Shown: positions 1 to 8,462, counted from the first letter of the stretch. The stretch is 23,554 nucleotides of DNA from Diplodia intermedia (GCA_021495925.1 JAKEKT010000181.1:1-23554); one strand, 5' to 3'. Translations and numbers: made by a program. The notes: generated by a model from the sequence alone, not told the origin.

Positions 1-271
1 TAGAAATGCACTATATCTCCAGGGTCTTCATTTACGCAGTTGAGTAAATAGACTATATTCTAAAAGAATAAGTCTACTGAACACTCTTCACATTAGACTC
101 TTTGATATATAGCTTTTATCATCCATAATAGTTTCTTTATATACTTACCATCATAACACTAAAAAGTGTTATGATGAAATATCACATTACATATCATTGA
201 ATCATCTATTCACGTTATTATTAAGAATTACTATATTATTATTACAGTATATCATACACATATTTTTATTT
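1..271. other. AT-rich spacer with one clear hairpin
   Basis: No gene is recognised here. A near-perfect hairpin lies at 150-175, with 11-base arms and an AAAA loop. On the minus strand, 1-110 contains a pair of short complementary blocks (TAGACT and AGTCTA) of the kind seen in group I intron P7, so the window edge could cut through an intron 3' part. That is only a suspicion. Confidence 0.4.
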
Positions 272-343
272 CGGGTCACTATGATTCGAACATAACTACT
301 CCTCAACCCAAATGAGGCGCCTAACCAACCCGGCCCTGACCCG
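272..343 (-). tRNA. trnP: tRNA-Pro (anticodon UGG)
   Basis: The minus strand folds into a full cloverleaf. The acceptor arms are CGGGTCA and TGACCCG. The anticodon stem CCTCA/TGAGG encloses the loop TTTGGGT with anticodon TGG, and the T loop is TTCGAAT. It is the most distal gene of the tRNA cluster in the direction of transcription. Confidence 0.95.
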
Positions 344-368
344 TGTATGTATATATATGTTTATGTAC

Positions 369-455
369 AGAGAATATCCGATTCGAACGGATGTTAGTAG
401 GCTATACTAAAATAAGTTTCAAGCTTATCACCTTAAACCACTCGGTCAATTCTCT
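369..455 (-). tRNA. trnS: tRNA-Ser (anticodon UGA)
   Basis: An 87-nt cloverleaf with the long variable arm expected of tRNA-Ser. The acceptor is AGAGAAT/ATTCTCT. The anticodon stem ATAAG/CTTAT encloses CTTGAAA with anticodon TGA, which reads UCN codons. It lies 25 nt from trnP. Confidence 0.95.
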
Positions 456-483
456 TATACTTATCATAATTATTTATGATTTT

Positions 484-554
484 GATTCCTCGACGAATTG
501 AACGTCGATCACATCCTTATCAAAAATGCGCTTTACCTATTAAGCTAAGGAACC
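484..554 (-). tRNA. trnI: tRNA-Ile (anticodon GAU)
   Basis: The acceptor is GGTTCCT/AGGAATC. The D stem is GCTT/AAGC. The anticodon stem CATTT/GGATG encloses TTGATAA with anticodon GAT, and the T arm is CGACG/CGTCG. It reads AUU and AUC. Confidence 0.93.
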
Positions 555-1216
555 TTAATACTAAATATGTACTAGTTTTTTCCAAAACTCGTTTTTTAAC
601 TGTGTGTTTTTTTCCCCTTACCCCCTTATTTTTTTTTTATTATTTTTATTGGCTAATTTTACCGGTATTTCATTTTTATTATTGTTAAAAAGAAGCCCCG
701 GCCCCGGCCTTATTTTTTGTATATGTAAATGTACAAAAAAAAATTAGGGGTCCCCACCCCGCCATTTACGTAGCAAATGGCGGGGCGCCCCGTAGGTAAA
801 AGAATAAAAAGAAGGCCAGCACCAGTAAAAAAAATTAGGGGGTTAGGGACTAGAGCAATTACTAACCCCCTGGCTTCAGCAAGGTCCACCTACACCCTTA
901 TCCCTCTTATTTTTTCTTGACTCGCAAGTCAAGCGAGAACTTTGTACTTTATTATTTAACTATAAAATAATATGTAGGATTTAAAAAAGTACAAAGAAAA
1001 ATTAGTATGCAGGGATAGGTAGGAAAAAAAAATAAACACAGCAAGATCAGGCACCGCAGAAAACCAGATTTTATAATAATTTTTAATAAATATTAAAAAA
1101 GGACTTAATCAAATATTATAATCACAATGTGTGCATTTATACTAAATTGGTTATTAAATATTAACATCTATTATTAAAATTAACTTTTAATTTATTAAAT
1201 TGATCAAAATTATGCA
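555..1216. other. Intergenic region rich in palindromes
   Basis: No gene is supported. The stretch holds poly-T/poly-A runs, GC-rich palindromes and one member of a large direct repeat (646-832). A hairpin at about 836-871 has GGGGGTTAG and CTAACCCCC arms. A TTGACTCGCAAGTCAAG palindrome lies near 916-932. A GTAC-centred poly-T/poly-A palindrome at about 940-1000 resembles others in the window. Confidence 0.6.
646..832. repeat. Direct repeat, copy 1 (short form)
   Basis: This block is nearly identical to the outer parts of 2668-3079. It includes the ACCGGTATTTCATTT segment, the CCCCGGCCCCGGCC segment, a GTAC palindrome, and a hairpin with arms CCCCGCCATTT and AAATGGCGGGG. It ends with the shared tail AGAAGGCCAGCACCAGTAAA. 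The second copy carries about 220 extra bases including a hexamer array. Confidence 0.85.
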
Positions 1217-1285
1217 AGAGCATCCAGACTTGAACTGAAAATTTGAAGTTTGAAGCTTCCTATTTTACCAATTAAACTATACTCT
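1217..1285 (-). tRNA. trnW: tRNA-Trp (anticodon UCA)
   Basis: The acceptor is AGAGTAT/ATGCTCT, and the anticodon loop CTTCAAA has anticodon TCA. This tRNA decodes both UGG and UGA. That agrees with the many in-frame TGA codons in rps3, nad6 and the endonuclease genes of this window (genetic code 4). Confidence 0.93.
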
Positions 1286-1842
1286 TCATGTTAAAGTTTA
1301 TATTTTTTTTAGGGCAGGCTAGGCTAGGCTAGCCTGCCCCTAAAATAAAGGGGGGGGGAAGGCTAATAAATATAAATTTTTATTAGGTAACCTCTTATCT
1401 ATTTTCATAAAACCTTTGAAAATAAAATCACCAAGCACCAATTATAGTTATTTGCTAAATAAAACTTGTGGCTAGCGGAGTAAGCACATCATAACAAAAA
1501 GAGCTAAAACTAAGCTACATCAACCAGCAAATAAGAAAGTTAACTTTTTTTACATTAGTTTAGAGCGAATTTTTTTTTGTATTTTTATTATTAAATATTA
1601 AAAAAAATACAAAAAAAAATAAGTTAGACGACTGAGATCACGCCCCTCCCCCCCCCCGTAGTGTTAACAGTGCCAGTGCCAGTGCCAGTGCCAGTGCCAG
1701 AGCCAGTGCCAGTGCCAGTGCGGGGGGGGGGGGCGATAAAAAAAAGGGGGGGGGTTGGCACCAATAAAAAGTATATTAAAGGATATTATACCATAAATTA
1801 CAAATCAATGTAATAATGTAATACAATTATAAATTAATATAC
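1286..1842. other. Intergenic region with hairpins and a hexamer array
   Basis: No gene is recognised. A hairpin at 1312-1339 has GGGCAGGCTA and TAGCCTGCCC arms and is followed by a G run. A poly-T/poly-A palindrome lies at about 1566-1620. A hexamer array flanked by C and G runs lies at 1641-1735. Confidence 0.6.
1668..1721. repeat. CAGTGC hexamer array between C and G runs
   Basis: About nine head-to-tail copies of CAGTGC with one variant unit (AGAGCC). The array is bracketed on the left by a C run (about 1641-1658) and on the right by a G run (about 1721-1734). The runs can pair, placing the array in the loop of a GC stem. Confidence 0.9.
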
Positions 1843-1922
1843 GGAAAAGGAAGGATTTGAACCTTCAGGTGTAAAAACACAATATTTAGCAAATATCTTG
1901 CCTTACCTATGGCAACTTTTCC
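1843..1922 (-). tRNA. trnS: tRNA-Ser (anticodon GCU)
   Basis: An 80-nt cloverleaf with a long variable arm. The acceptor is GGAAAAG/CTTTTCC. The anticodon stem GATAT/ATATT encloses TTGCTAA with anticodon GCT. It reads AGU and AGC. Confidence 0.93.
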
Positions 1923-2037
1923 TTTAGAGTATTAAAAATTAATATTAGCACGTAGTCTCTAAATTTAACTTATATAAATGATAATATCTTAGTAAGTTTA
2001 TCTGTTAGTGATTTAACTAATTTTTTATTTAGATATC

Positions 2038-2109
2038 GGGTTAGACCGGCCTCGATCCGGCATAATCTTTCTCGACAAGAAAGCTCTTTACCAATTAAGA
2101 TACTAACCC
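2038..2109 (-). tRNA. trnD: tRNA-Asp (anticodon GUC)
   Basis: The acceptor is GGGTTAG/CTAACCC. The anticodon stem CTTTC/GAAAG encloses TTGTCGA with anticodon GTC. The T stem is GCCGG/CCGGT. Confidence 0.95.
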
Positions 2110-2113
2110 TTAT

Positions 2114-2240
2114 TCCCCTGGCTTAAGAGTCCGTCTCTTCTTTTTTTTAATAAAAAAAAAATACATTTTTTATTAAAAAAATAGTTGCTCCGCAAGCAGG
2201 GGGGGGAGTTGCTTCGCTAGGGCGGGCTCTTAAGCCGGGG
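2114..2240. repeat. Nested palindromic element
   Basis: The outer arms CTGGCTTAAGAG (about 2118) and CTCTTAAGCCGGGG (2227-2240) are inverted repeats. Between them lie a poly-T/poly-A palindrome (about 2140-2185) and a TTGCTCCGCAAGCAGG hairpin. This nested layout resembles the double-hairpin elements known from some fungal mitochondrial genomes. Confidence 0.7.
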
Positions 2241-2347
2241 ATTTGGAGCCAGCCAGGACCAACCTAATTAGAATCGGTACACATCATTTGGCTTTTATTT
2301 ATTTTTTATAAATATATTTATAAAAATGTATGTATAAATATATAAAT

Positions 2348-2418
2348 ACGGTCAGCCGAACTCGAATCGACAATATTCGTTTGGAAGACGATTTGTTTAC
2401 CAATTAACATATGACCGT
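2348..2418 (-). tRNA. trnG: tRNA-Gly (anticodon UCC)
   Basis: The acceptor is ACGGTCA/TGACCGT. The anticodon stem ATCGT/ACGAA closes through TCGT/ACGA around CTTCCAA with anticodon TCC. It reads GGN codons. Confidence 0.93.
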
Positions 2419-2462
2419 TTACCCACCTCCTACTATCAGCGACAAATTATATAATTTATCAC

Positions 2463-2594
2463 TTAACTACAAAAATAATTACTAACTTTTTTTGTTACTA
2501 TATAATCTTTACAAGGTTTATCTTCTCTAATGCCATTGCTAAGATAAGACTTAGTTACATTTAAATATTATGCTGCTTCAGTTAAAGACGGAAA
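2463..2594 (-). pseudogene. Relic of a NUMOD-like endonuclease tail
   Basis: One minus-strand frame reads FPSLTEAA, then a TAA stop, then YLNVTKSYLSNGIRED and KPCKDYIVTKK. This resembles the small helix-turn-helix NUMOD1 module found at the C-terminus of GIY-YIG and some LAGLIDADG homing endonucleases (pattern S-x-x-EAA-x-x-L-x-V). The stop in the middle and the lack of a catalytic domain suggest a decayed fragment left by a lost intron or endonuclease gene. No database check was possible. Confidence 0.45.
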
Positions 2595-2667
2595 CTATTT
2601 AGCTTATTATGTGTATTTATTATTTATACACCAACCCCCTCCTCCTTATTTTTTTTATTATTTTTAT

Positions 2668-3079
2668 TATTTTTATTATTTTACCGGTATTTCATTTTAT
2701 TATAGTTAAAAAGAAGCCCCGGCCCCGGCCACCTAAAAAAAAATCTTTTTTTTTTCCAGCACCAGCACCAGCACCAGCACCAGCACCAGCACCAGCACCA
2801 GCACCAGCACCAGCACCAGCACCAGCACCAGCACCAGCACCAGCACCAGCACCAGCACCAGCAGCACCAGCACCAGCACCAGCACCAGCATTTTTTATAT
2901 ATTAGAAATAAAATAATACTAATAATAAAAAAAAACAAAAAAAATTTTTTATTTTTTTTTTGTACATGTAAATGTACAAAAAAAAAATTAGGGGTCCCCA
3001 CCCCGCCATTTGCGTAGCAAATGGCGGGGCGCCCCGTAGGTAAAAGAATAAAAAGAAGGCCAGCACCAGTAAAAAAAAA
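2668..3079. repeat. Direct repeat, copy 2 (long form)
   Basis: This is homologous to 646-832 at both ends. It contains about 220 additional bases between the CCCCGGCCCCGGCC segment and the GTAC palindrome, most of it the hexamer array at 2756-2890 plus AT-rich sequence. The two copies differ by only a few substitutions in the shared hairpin, for example ATTTACGTAG versus ATTTGCGTAG. Confidence 0.85.
2756..2890. repeat. CAGCAC hexamer minisatellite
   Basis: About 22 tandem copies of CAGCAC, with a single slipped unit (CAGCAGCACC) near 2860. The shared tail of both direct-repeat copies carries one CCAGCACCAGT unit, which is a plausible seed for the expansion. Confidence 0.95.
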
Positions 3080-3082
3080 ATT

Positions 3083-3157
3083 CGGCTCGGCTCGGCTCGG
3101 CTCGGCTCGGTTCGGCTCGGCTCCATCCTTTTATATATATATAAAAGGATGGAGCCG
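3083..3157. repeat. GGCTC pentamer array ending in a 40-bp perfect palindrome
   Basis: Tandem GGCTC units, one of them mutated to GGTTC, run from about 3083 to 3120. They lead directly into a perfect palindrome at 3118-3157 whose arms are CGGCTCCATCCTTTTATATA and its complement. The outer end of the palindrome is itself one pentamer unit. Confidence 0.9.
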
Positions 3158-3352
3158 GCCGTATTATTTTATTCTATACTAATAAAAAGTTAGTGGGGGA
3201 GCCCAGACAAAGTTATCGCTTGACTTGCGAGTCAAGAAAAAAATAAGGGGACCATACTACCTCCCTTTGTAGTTTTTATTAAAAAAATATTACAAAACCC
3301 CTAACCCCCGTAGGGGGGGGTATAGGGTTGCCCTACAAGCCTCCAGGGAAGA

Positions 3353-3421
3353 CCCCTACATTTATAAAGGCTCTGAAAAAGTGTATTTTTCTCAATGGAG
3401 AGCCTTTATAAATGAAGAGGG
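3353..3421. repeat. Strong hairpin with 16-bp perfect stem
   Basis: The arms CATTTATAAAGGCTCT (3359-3374) and its perfect complement (3399-3414) enclose a 24-nt loop. CCCCT/AGGGG extends the stem beyond a small internal loop. It lies upstream of trnK in genome coordinates and could act as an RNA processing or stability signal. That role is inferred. Confidence 0.85.
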
Positions 3422-3470
3422 GGCTAGTATATCTATATTACTTTTTTTTATTTCTACCTTTATAGCCATT

Positions 3471-3541
3471 AAGACCTATGGGATTCGAACCCACATAATA
3501 ATGCTTAAAAGGCACATGCTTTACCATTAAGCTAAGGTCTT
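3471..3541 (-). tRNA. trnK: tRNA-Lys (anticodon UUU)
   Basis: The acceptor is AAGACCT/AGGTCTT. The anticodon stem GTGC/GCAT region encloses CTTTTAA with anticodon TTT. The T loop is TTCGAAT. Confidence 0.94.
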
Positions 3542-3574
3542 TTTTTTTTGCTTTTATTGTTTATATATTTTTAT

Positions 3575-3646
3575 AAGGAATAAAGGATTCGAACCTTTAA
3601 CCGTCTACGTGTAAAGTAGATGCTCTACCAATTGAGCTAATCCCTT
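3575..3646 (-). tRNA. trnV: tRNA-Val (anticodon UAC)
   Basis: The acceptor is AAGGGAT/ATTCCTT. The anticodon stem TCTAC/GTAGA encloses TTTACAC with anticodon TAC. It is separated from trnK by 33 nt. Confidence 0.95.
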
Positions 3647-4248
3647 TTATATATATTTTTTTCCACCTCGGAGAGGGGTCTCAGCCGCCTCTAGAGAGGC
3701 GGCGGCCGAGACTATTAATTTTTTATATATCTTTTTTTATATATATTATATAAAGGATATCTTTTTTTTATATGTGATTCTGGGGGAGAATCACATATAG
3801 GAATCTTAACCTTAAGCTACATAATAAGAAAGTAGAGGCCCCCTAATTTTTTTTGTACTTTTTATTTGTTAAGAATCGATAATACATATAAAAAGTACAA
3901 AAAAAAGTACAAAGTTCGGATAAAAATAAGTAAGACGACGCCCTCTTAAATAAACTATGTATTAGTTTTGGGTACACCTCGTACTGAATATCCATTAACA
4001 GGTTATTTTAGATTTATCCCCTTTAAAATAGCTAATCTATGATTAACTCCGTGTTCTTTATGGAAAGCATTAATGCTTTTATATTCAGTAACTACTCCAT
4101 TAGCGTCATACCTTTACTTGTGTCATAATCTCGAGCAAAGAGGTGCGTATCATAATAAATAGAATAATATATAAAAAAAAAGAAAAGGAGGAGGAGTCAG
4201 ATTTACTCCTGGACTCTGATTTTTATATATATTATATATAGGGTTAGA
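3647..4248. other. Spacer between trnV and nad6
   Basis: It holds a GC palindrome at about 3676-3711 (GTCTC arms around GCCGCCT/AGGCGGC) and a hairpin at 3769-3799 (arms TATATGTGATTCT and AGAATCACATATA). A GTAC-type poly-T/poly-A palindrome lies at about 3841-3910 and a decayed ORF at 3955-4110. A 28-nt AT-rich direct repeat at 4152-4179 has a second copy at 21232-21259. Confidence 0.65.
3955..4110 (-). pseudogene. Decayed ORF fragment of unknown origin
   Basis: The minus strand reads YDANGVVTEYKSINAFHKEH and GVNHRLAILKGINLK, then a TAA stop, then PVNGYSVRGVPKTNT before a TAG. A segment directly upstream (ARDYDTSK) is in another frame. The amino-acid composition is protein-like and differs from the low-complexity spacer. 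It resembles the DNA-binding tail of a homing endonuclease (S-I-N-A pattern), but the family is not certain. It is broken and probably not expressed. Confidence 0.4.
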
Positions 4249-4580
4249 TTATTTTTTTTGTTTAATAACGATAACTATAGACCCTACCATCGCAAGAAGT
4301 AATATTACAGATGTTATCATAAGTCATATAGAATAACTAGTATACATTATATTTCCTATATTAGTTATATGAGAAGTTTCTGCTAAATTACCATCTCATA
4401 TTTTAGATGATACAAAAGCTATTTCACTACTATCGTTAGAAAAACTAAATACTTTTTTTATGTAATCGCTACTATAATTATTAGACAGAAGATCTTTTAA
4501 TGTGTTATTTAAGTTTACAGTATAACTATTAAAAGCTACAATACTATATGGTAATATTTCATATACAGCATAATTAAATA
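4249..4580 (-). CDS. nad6: nad6 exon 3 (C-terminal part of NADH dehydrogenase subunit 6)
   Basis: The exon reads from NYAVYEILPYSIVAFNSY to WLMITSVILLLAMVGSIVIV and ends IKQKK with a TAA stop at 4251-4249. It contains two TGA codons read as Trp. The final hydrophobic stretch is the last transmembrane helix of ND6. The 5' boundary follows a group II intron 3' end (CTACTAC then TATTTAAT). The split codon A|TA becomes Ile, giving IIIG-I-FNYAV across the junction. The three exons total 666 nt, a whole number of codons. Confidence 0.9.
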
Positions 4581-5636
4581 GTAGTAGGGGTCAGTGGATT
4601 GGTTACCCTGCCCTCCGAACCGTACTTGATAGTTTCCCATCATACGGCTCTCCAAATAATTCTTCCTTCGGTTTAGTAGAGTGGAGATCTTTACGTTTTC
4701 TGGTTGACCTCCTTATTAAACCAATTTCTAAATATTTTCAGAGTATAGTAACAACAGAATAAGGGCTTCGTAGTTGTACTAGAGGCTTACCTAGACTATG
4801 GACATGACCTTTTGGTCAGGGTTGAGGACTATCCTCGTATTAAATATTCACGAATTAAGATGCCTTCCTTCGGATACCAGAAAATGGGTTCTTTCGTCCC
4901 CTGTCCTACTACGAAGACTCCGACCCCGCTTCTACGAGAGGCGGTTAGTTCCCGGAGTAGCTTGTGATTTGGTTAGCCCTCGTGCTTTTAGGCCCTTGCG
5001 ATGATTCAATTCTAGGAAAGTCACGTGTATTCGTAGAGTCTTCCCTGAGTGCTCGGTATATCACCCAGAGCGAAATACATATAGACCGACAGCTTGCATC
5101 GGGGTCTACAGCCTAATAATATGCCGCAGTTCATCGTATCAAGTTCGTCAACCTAGCCGTGAGCACATTCCATTCGGGATAACTAGGCGGGCTTTATTCC
5201 GCTAGTTTGATCTAGACCGTTGTGTATTGTAGTCCTTGTTCGGATAGGTGTTCGGGGTTCTAACGTTGTTGTCTGGACGACAGCCATAAAGGAGGCTCTT
5301 CTGATGTTACTAAGGTATTATCGGTTCACTTCAGTTTTAGTTGTCCTCGGAAATGGTTCTAACGTCAGGGGACCACCGAGTTCTTTCTTCACAGGGTTAC
5401 TTTTAGCGGGCACGGTACCCAAGAACAGTATCTCGTTCTCCAGCGGCTAATTTCTCCCGGATCTGCAATGCATGCCATGCAAGTGGTGTCCATTTATCCC
5501 TTTTATCCTTATGCTTTCATCTTGAGTGCTTTATTAGAGCGTTCTCCAGACTAAGGATTATGGCACTTATTTTTTTTTTGACTCCTATAAGTGAACAGGT
5601 GGGTCCTGTTTCCAAATTACAGCCCTTTCGGCGCAC
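4581..5636 (-). mobile_element. Group II intron 2 of nad6, without ORF
   Basis: The intron begins GTGCGCCG at 5636, which matches the group II 5' consensus GUGYG, and ends CTACTAC at 4581 (AY ending). Domain V is clear on the minus strand at 4650-4617: GAGCCGTATGATGGGAAACT followed by ATCAAGTACGGTTC. The intron is 1056 nt long and I see no reverse transcriptase or LAGLIDADG frame. Plus-strand ORFs within it are chance readings of structured RNA. It must depend on a maturase in trans or on host factors for splicing. Confidence 0.88.
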
Positions 5637-5737
5637 TACCAATTATTATAGCTAATGGTATACTATTACTAGTGTCACTTACTAATTCAGATATTCTAAC
5701 ATTTATTAACATTAATATGAAAAGAAATAGTATAGAT
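5637..5737 (-). CDS. nad6: nad6 exon 2
   Basis: This 101-nt exon reads SILFLFILMLINVRISELVS followed by DTSNSIPLAIIIG. The motif LFLFILMLIN just after LLVYVGAV is typical of ND6. The 5' junction is set by the rule that a group I intron ends in G (last base at 5738). The split codon GT|A gives Val. The 3' junction is GGTA before the group II start GTGCG. Confidence 0.92.
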
Positions 5738-8072
5738 CAATTCTAATTAATTAAGATAAGTTTAGCAAGAAGTTTATGCTAAACTCATCGAGGAGTTACT
5801 AACCACTTTAGCGTGTGCAGCTATTCCGTTCTCCTTTGCCTCCTTTTTACAAGAATCATGTACTTATTACATGCATAATTAAAAAAAAGTCAGAGAGGGT
5901 ACCAGGTTGAACGGAATGTCCTTCCTCCTCATGATGTTTCAAACATTCATTATAGAATTCGACTGTACATTTGGACAGGTTTTACAACCCAGCCCCAGTG
6001 AACCAGTCTGTAGCGACATTTACAACTGCCGACGGTCTTTGATATGGATCTCGTTAACCGTTTTCACTTAATTTTTCTACAAGTATAAATTAGTACGGTT
6101 GTAACCTTCTTTCTAATTTTTGGTTTATTCTTCTATTTTTCTGGCAGGCATCTCTGGGTAGATCTAGACGGTATTAAAGGGGGGAGCCCCCCCTCTAAGA
6201 TAAAAAAAAATCTAAGCTAGCCCGTTTAAAGTTAGTTTGTTTTTATGACTCCAATACTTCTGGGTCTTTAGCAGCCATTATATATTTTTTTCGTTACGAA
6301 TTTATCTGCTGCCTTTTAGATAAATTCTATAAAAAAAATATTAAGAGCGGAGCAACTCCGTAATAATTAATTTTATATTTTTATATTTGTATAAATTACT
6401 GAACACGCTATTTTATCACATAGTTAATACACAAAATAAATTAAATCTGCTATACCACACGAAACTTGCTTTATGCCCTATGTAAGGGCATAACTAACGA
6501 TAAAACACAGCCACTCTTCTAACCTTGGGAGAATCGCTTTCACCGGAGATTCTCCCCTTATTGATCTTAACAAAATCTCCACGTAAGCATGACTCTTCAG
6601 GTAAGGAATCTAAATGTCTTCCTACAGTTCTATACTCAACATTTAATTTATCAGCCGCCTCGTTTATAGTAGAGGCTAAAAATACTTCACCTGAACTATT
6701 AACTATTTCATAAACACAATTATTTCAACGTCTGTTTATCGCCTTTCTAGTTACACAATCAAGACTACGACCGTCAGCTAGACGTATAATAGTAGGCTTG
6801 GCATTTAATATCTTACCCAAGTCTTCCTCAGAGAAGTTTGAACCCTTTTGAGGGTCTGAGTTGCTAGATAATCTGTAGTTATTCATAGTGTATGATAATT
6901 TTAAGATCAATGACTTAATCTCTTCATCTCTGTAAGCTCCATTATATATAGCCCGACATATAACTTTAAAATCTCGGAAATCCAGACCTTTTTTAGTATA
7001 AAAAGTATTTTTTTCCAAATAGGGCACTAAAAAATTAATTAAGATATTTGTATTTGAAATTACAAGTCTAACCATAGGTTTAGAATTGTTTCGCTCTTTG
7101 TTTTCTACAATAGCAATAGATGAGGAATTTTGTAGTTTAAACTTAGAATACTTATCAAACCCTAGATTATTTATTAAATATTCATTTATTTTTTCAATGA
7201 CAGGAAGTTGTACTTTAGCAAGTCCAACCATAAAGATAGGTTGAAATTTAGTTCTATCTAGATAGAAGGAACCTTCACCCTCAATAAGACCTGCTAACCA
7301 AGAATCAGATATTATTATTTTATGACTCTTCGGTAAATTAAAGTCGATTCGGTTTTTATTCATTCCATTTTTGAACTTTAAGAATTGATCTATTAAAGTT
7401 GCTTTCTCTATACTATCATTTTCAGAATATAAAATAAAAGCTTTTTTAAAATCCAAATAATCAAGGTATTTTGTAGTATTTAAGTTATATTTATCAAATA
7501 TATAAATTAATTTTTGAATCTCTTTTCTACGAATAACTACAAATTTACAACTATTTCCATACACAGCTATATTATTACCTATCCCTAATCTGCTTTTTAT
7601 GAAATTTAAAACATCTATATCGTCAAGATGCAATTCAATAATAAATCTAAAACTAGCCCCTTTAACGTTTCCCTCTTTATCCTTTTGAAGTACGATGGTG
7701 AAATTAGATTCACCATCTGCTAATCCTACAAATCATTTATAGAACTCTTCCTCGGAAGATGCCGAGTCATTAAGAGTAGAATAAAACTGGTATCCACCAG
7801 GTTGGGGTCTACCTCCAGGTGCTAATCCCAGGGATAAAATTCTTGGAAGATAGTGAGAGAGAAGGGAGTTATTAAGGTAAAGCTTTGAAGTAGATCCTGT
7901 ACAGGATAATGATGATAATTTAATATTTTTAGATAGGGCCATATCTTTTCATAAAAGTGCCTTTCCCAGAATATCGTGTAACCATCAGAAAAATTTAATT
8001 AGAATAGAAACCTTCTTGTAGAGTTGGATTTTAACCAACGCAGCTTTCAATTTGTTTTTCACGCTTCCCAAA
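5738..8072 (-). mobile_element. Group I intron 1 of nad6 encoding a LAGLIDADG endonuclease
   Basis: A 2335-nt intron separates LLVYVGA(V) from SILFLF. Exon 1 ends in T and the intron ends in G, as group I introns require. The ORF occupies the 5' two thirds in frame with exon 1. The remaining 750 nt (5738-6493) hold the structured core and contain a small GC hairpin insertion (GGGGGG/CCCCCC) at about 6177-6196. I did not fold the core, so the subgroup is not assigned. Confidence 0.85.
6494..8072 (-). CDS. LAGLIDADG homing endonuclease fused in frame to nad6 exon 1, with NUMOD1 tail
   Basis: The frame continues from nad6 exon 1 through the intron to a TAG at 6494, about 526 intronic residues, reading several TGA codons as Trp. 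Two LAGLIDADG motifs are visible: WFVGLADGESNF and WLAGLIEGEGSF. Both carry the acidic residue that binds the catalytic metal. About 100 residues of linker separate exon 1 from the first motif. The C-terminus holds a NUMOD1-like DNA-binding module (VYEIVNSSGEVFLASTINEA then ADKLNVEYRTVGRHL). Such proteins are made as fusions with the upstream exon and then processed. They cut intronless alleles and may also help the intron to splice. The frame looks intact. Confidence 0.88.
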
Positions 8073-8305
8073 ACTGCTCCAACATATACTAATAAATAAG
8101 ATAAACCTATGAAATTTATACCTAACATAATTAAATAGCCAGATATACTTAAAAATAAACCAATTAAAAATAAAACAGATACAACAGGATTTTTAGTAAT
8201 AATTACAAATATACCACATAAAATAGCAGTCAAAGATATAAAATCCAAAAGGTCACCTCTGTAACCATTAGTAAAACTTTCATTAAAAACAAATAAGCTA
8301 GACAT
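8073..8305 (-). CDS. nad6: nad6 exon 1 (N-terminal part of NADH dehydrogenase subunit 6)
   Basis: ND6 is a membrane subunit of respiratory complex I in the inner mitochondrial membrane, in the proton-pumping arm. The exon reads MSSLFVFNESFTNGYRGDLL and later GINFIGLSYLLVYVGAV, the hallmark ND6 helix 3 sequence. The spliced product is 221 aa, within the usual fungal range. I chose the ATG at 8305. An in-frame ATG at 8338 lies inside a leader motif that is also present before another gene (13812-13840), where it does not open a frame, so it is probably untranslated here. Two introns split the gene. It lies downstream of trnR and upstream of trnV on the same strand. Confidence 0.93.
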
Positions 8306-8319
8306 TTTTTTACAATATA

Positions 8320-8346
8320 TACCCTTCTCATAATTCACTACTGATA
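8320..8346 (-). promoter_or_regulatory. Leader motif shared with the free-standing endonuclease gene
   Basis: The plus-strand block TCTCATAATTCACTACTG (8326-8343), plus flanking bases, recurs at 13818-13835. In both cases it lies 15-25 nt before the chosen ATG of a minus-strand reading frame. It could be a translational-activator or processing site in the 5' leader. The function is inferred. Confidence 0.5.
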
Positions 8347-8392
8347 AAAAATTAAGAGAGAATAATTATTAAGAAATATATAAAGATAACAA

Positions 8393-8462
8393 TACGCGTA
8401 CAGGATTCGAACCTATAACACTGTGTCCGTAGCACATCATTATACCATTTAACTAACGCGTA
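8393..8462 (-). tRNA. trnR: tRNA-Arg (anticodon ACG)
   Basis: The acceptor is TACGCGT/ACGCGTA. The anticodon loop is CTACGGA with anticodon ACG, and the T stem ATAGG/CCTGT closes around TTCGAAT. It reads CGN codons. It lies 87 nt upstream of the chosen nad6 start. Confidence 0.93.

Larger units (their letters stand above)
2595..3470. other. Intergenic region built of repeats
   Basis: No gene. It contains the long form of the direct repeat with its hexamer array, a GGCTC pentamer array, a 40-bp perfect palindrome, a TTGACTTGCGAGTCAAG palindrome near 3221-3237, and a strong hairpin at 3353-3421. Reading frames across the hexamer array, such as Pro-Ala or Cys-Trp repeats, are simple-sequence artefacts. 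Confidence 0.7.

Noticed and set aside
1..110. 3' part of a group I intron at the window edge
   Set aside because: Only short complementary blocks are seen. No exon sequence could be recognised, so it is kept as a suspicion.
1668..2890. CRISPR array
   Set aside because: The repeats are uninterrupted hexamers without unique spacers, in a mitochondrial context.
2609..3001. Reading frames of Pro-Ala or Cys-Trp repeats on both strands
   Set aside because: They are direct translations of the CAGCAC minisatellite and flanking homopolymers, with no domain and no fitting start context.
4798..5450. Two plus-strand frames of 68 and 76 codons
   Set aside because: They lie antisense inside nad6 intron 2, in structured group II ribozyme sequence, and show no protein family features.
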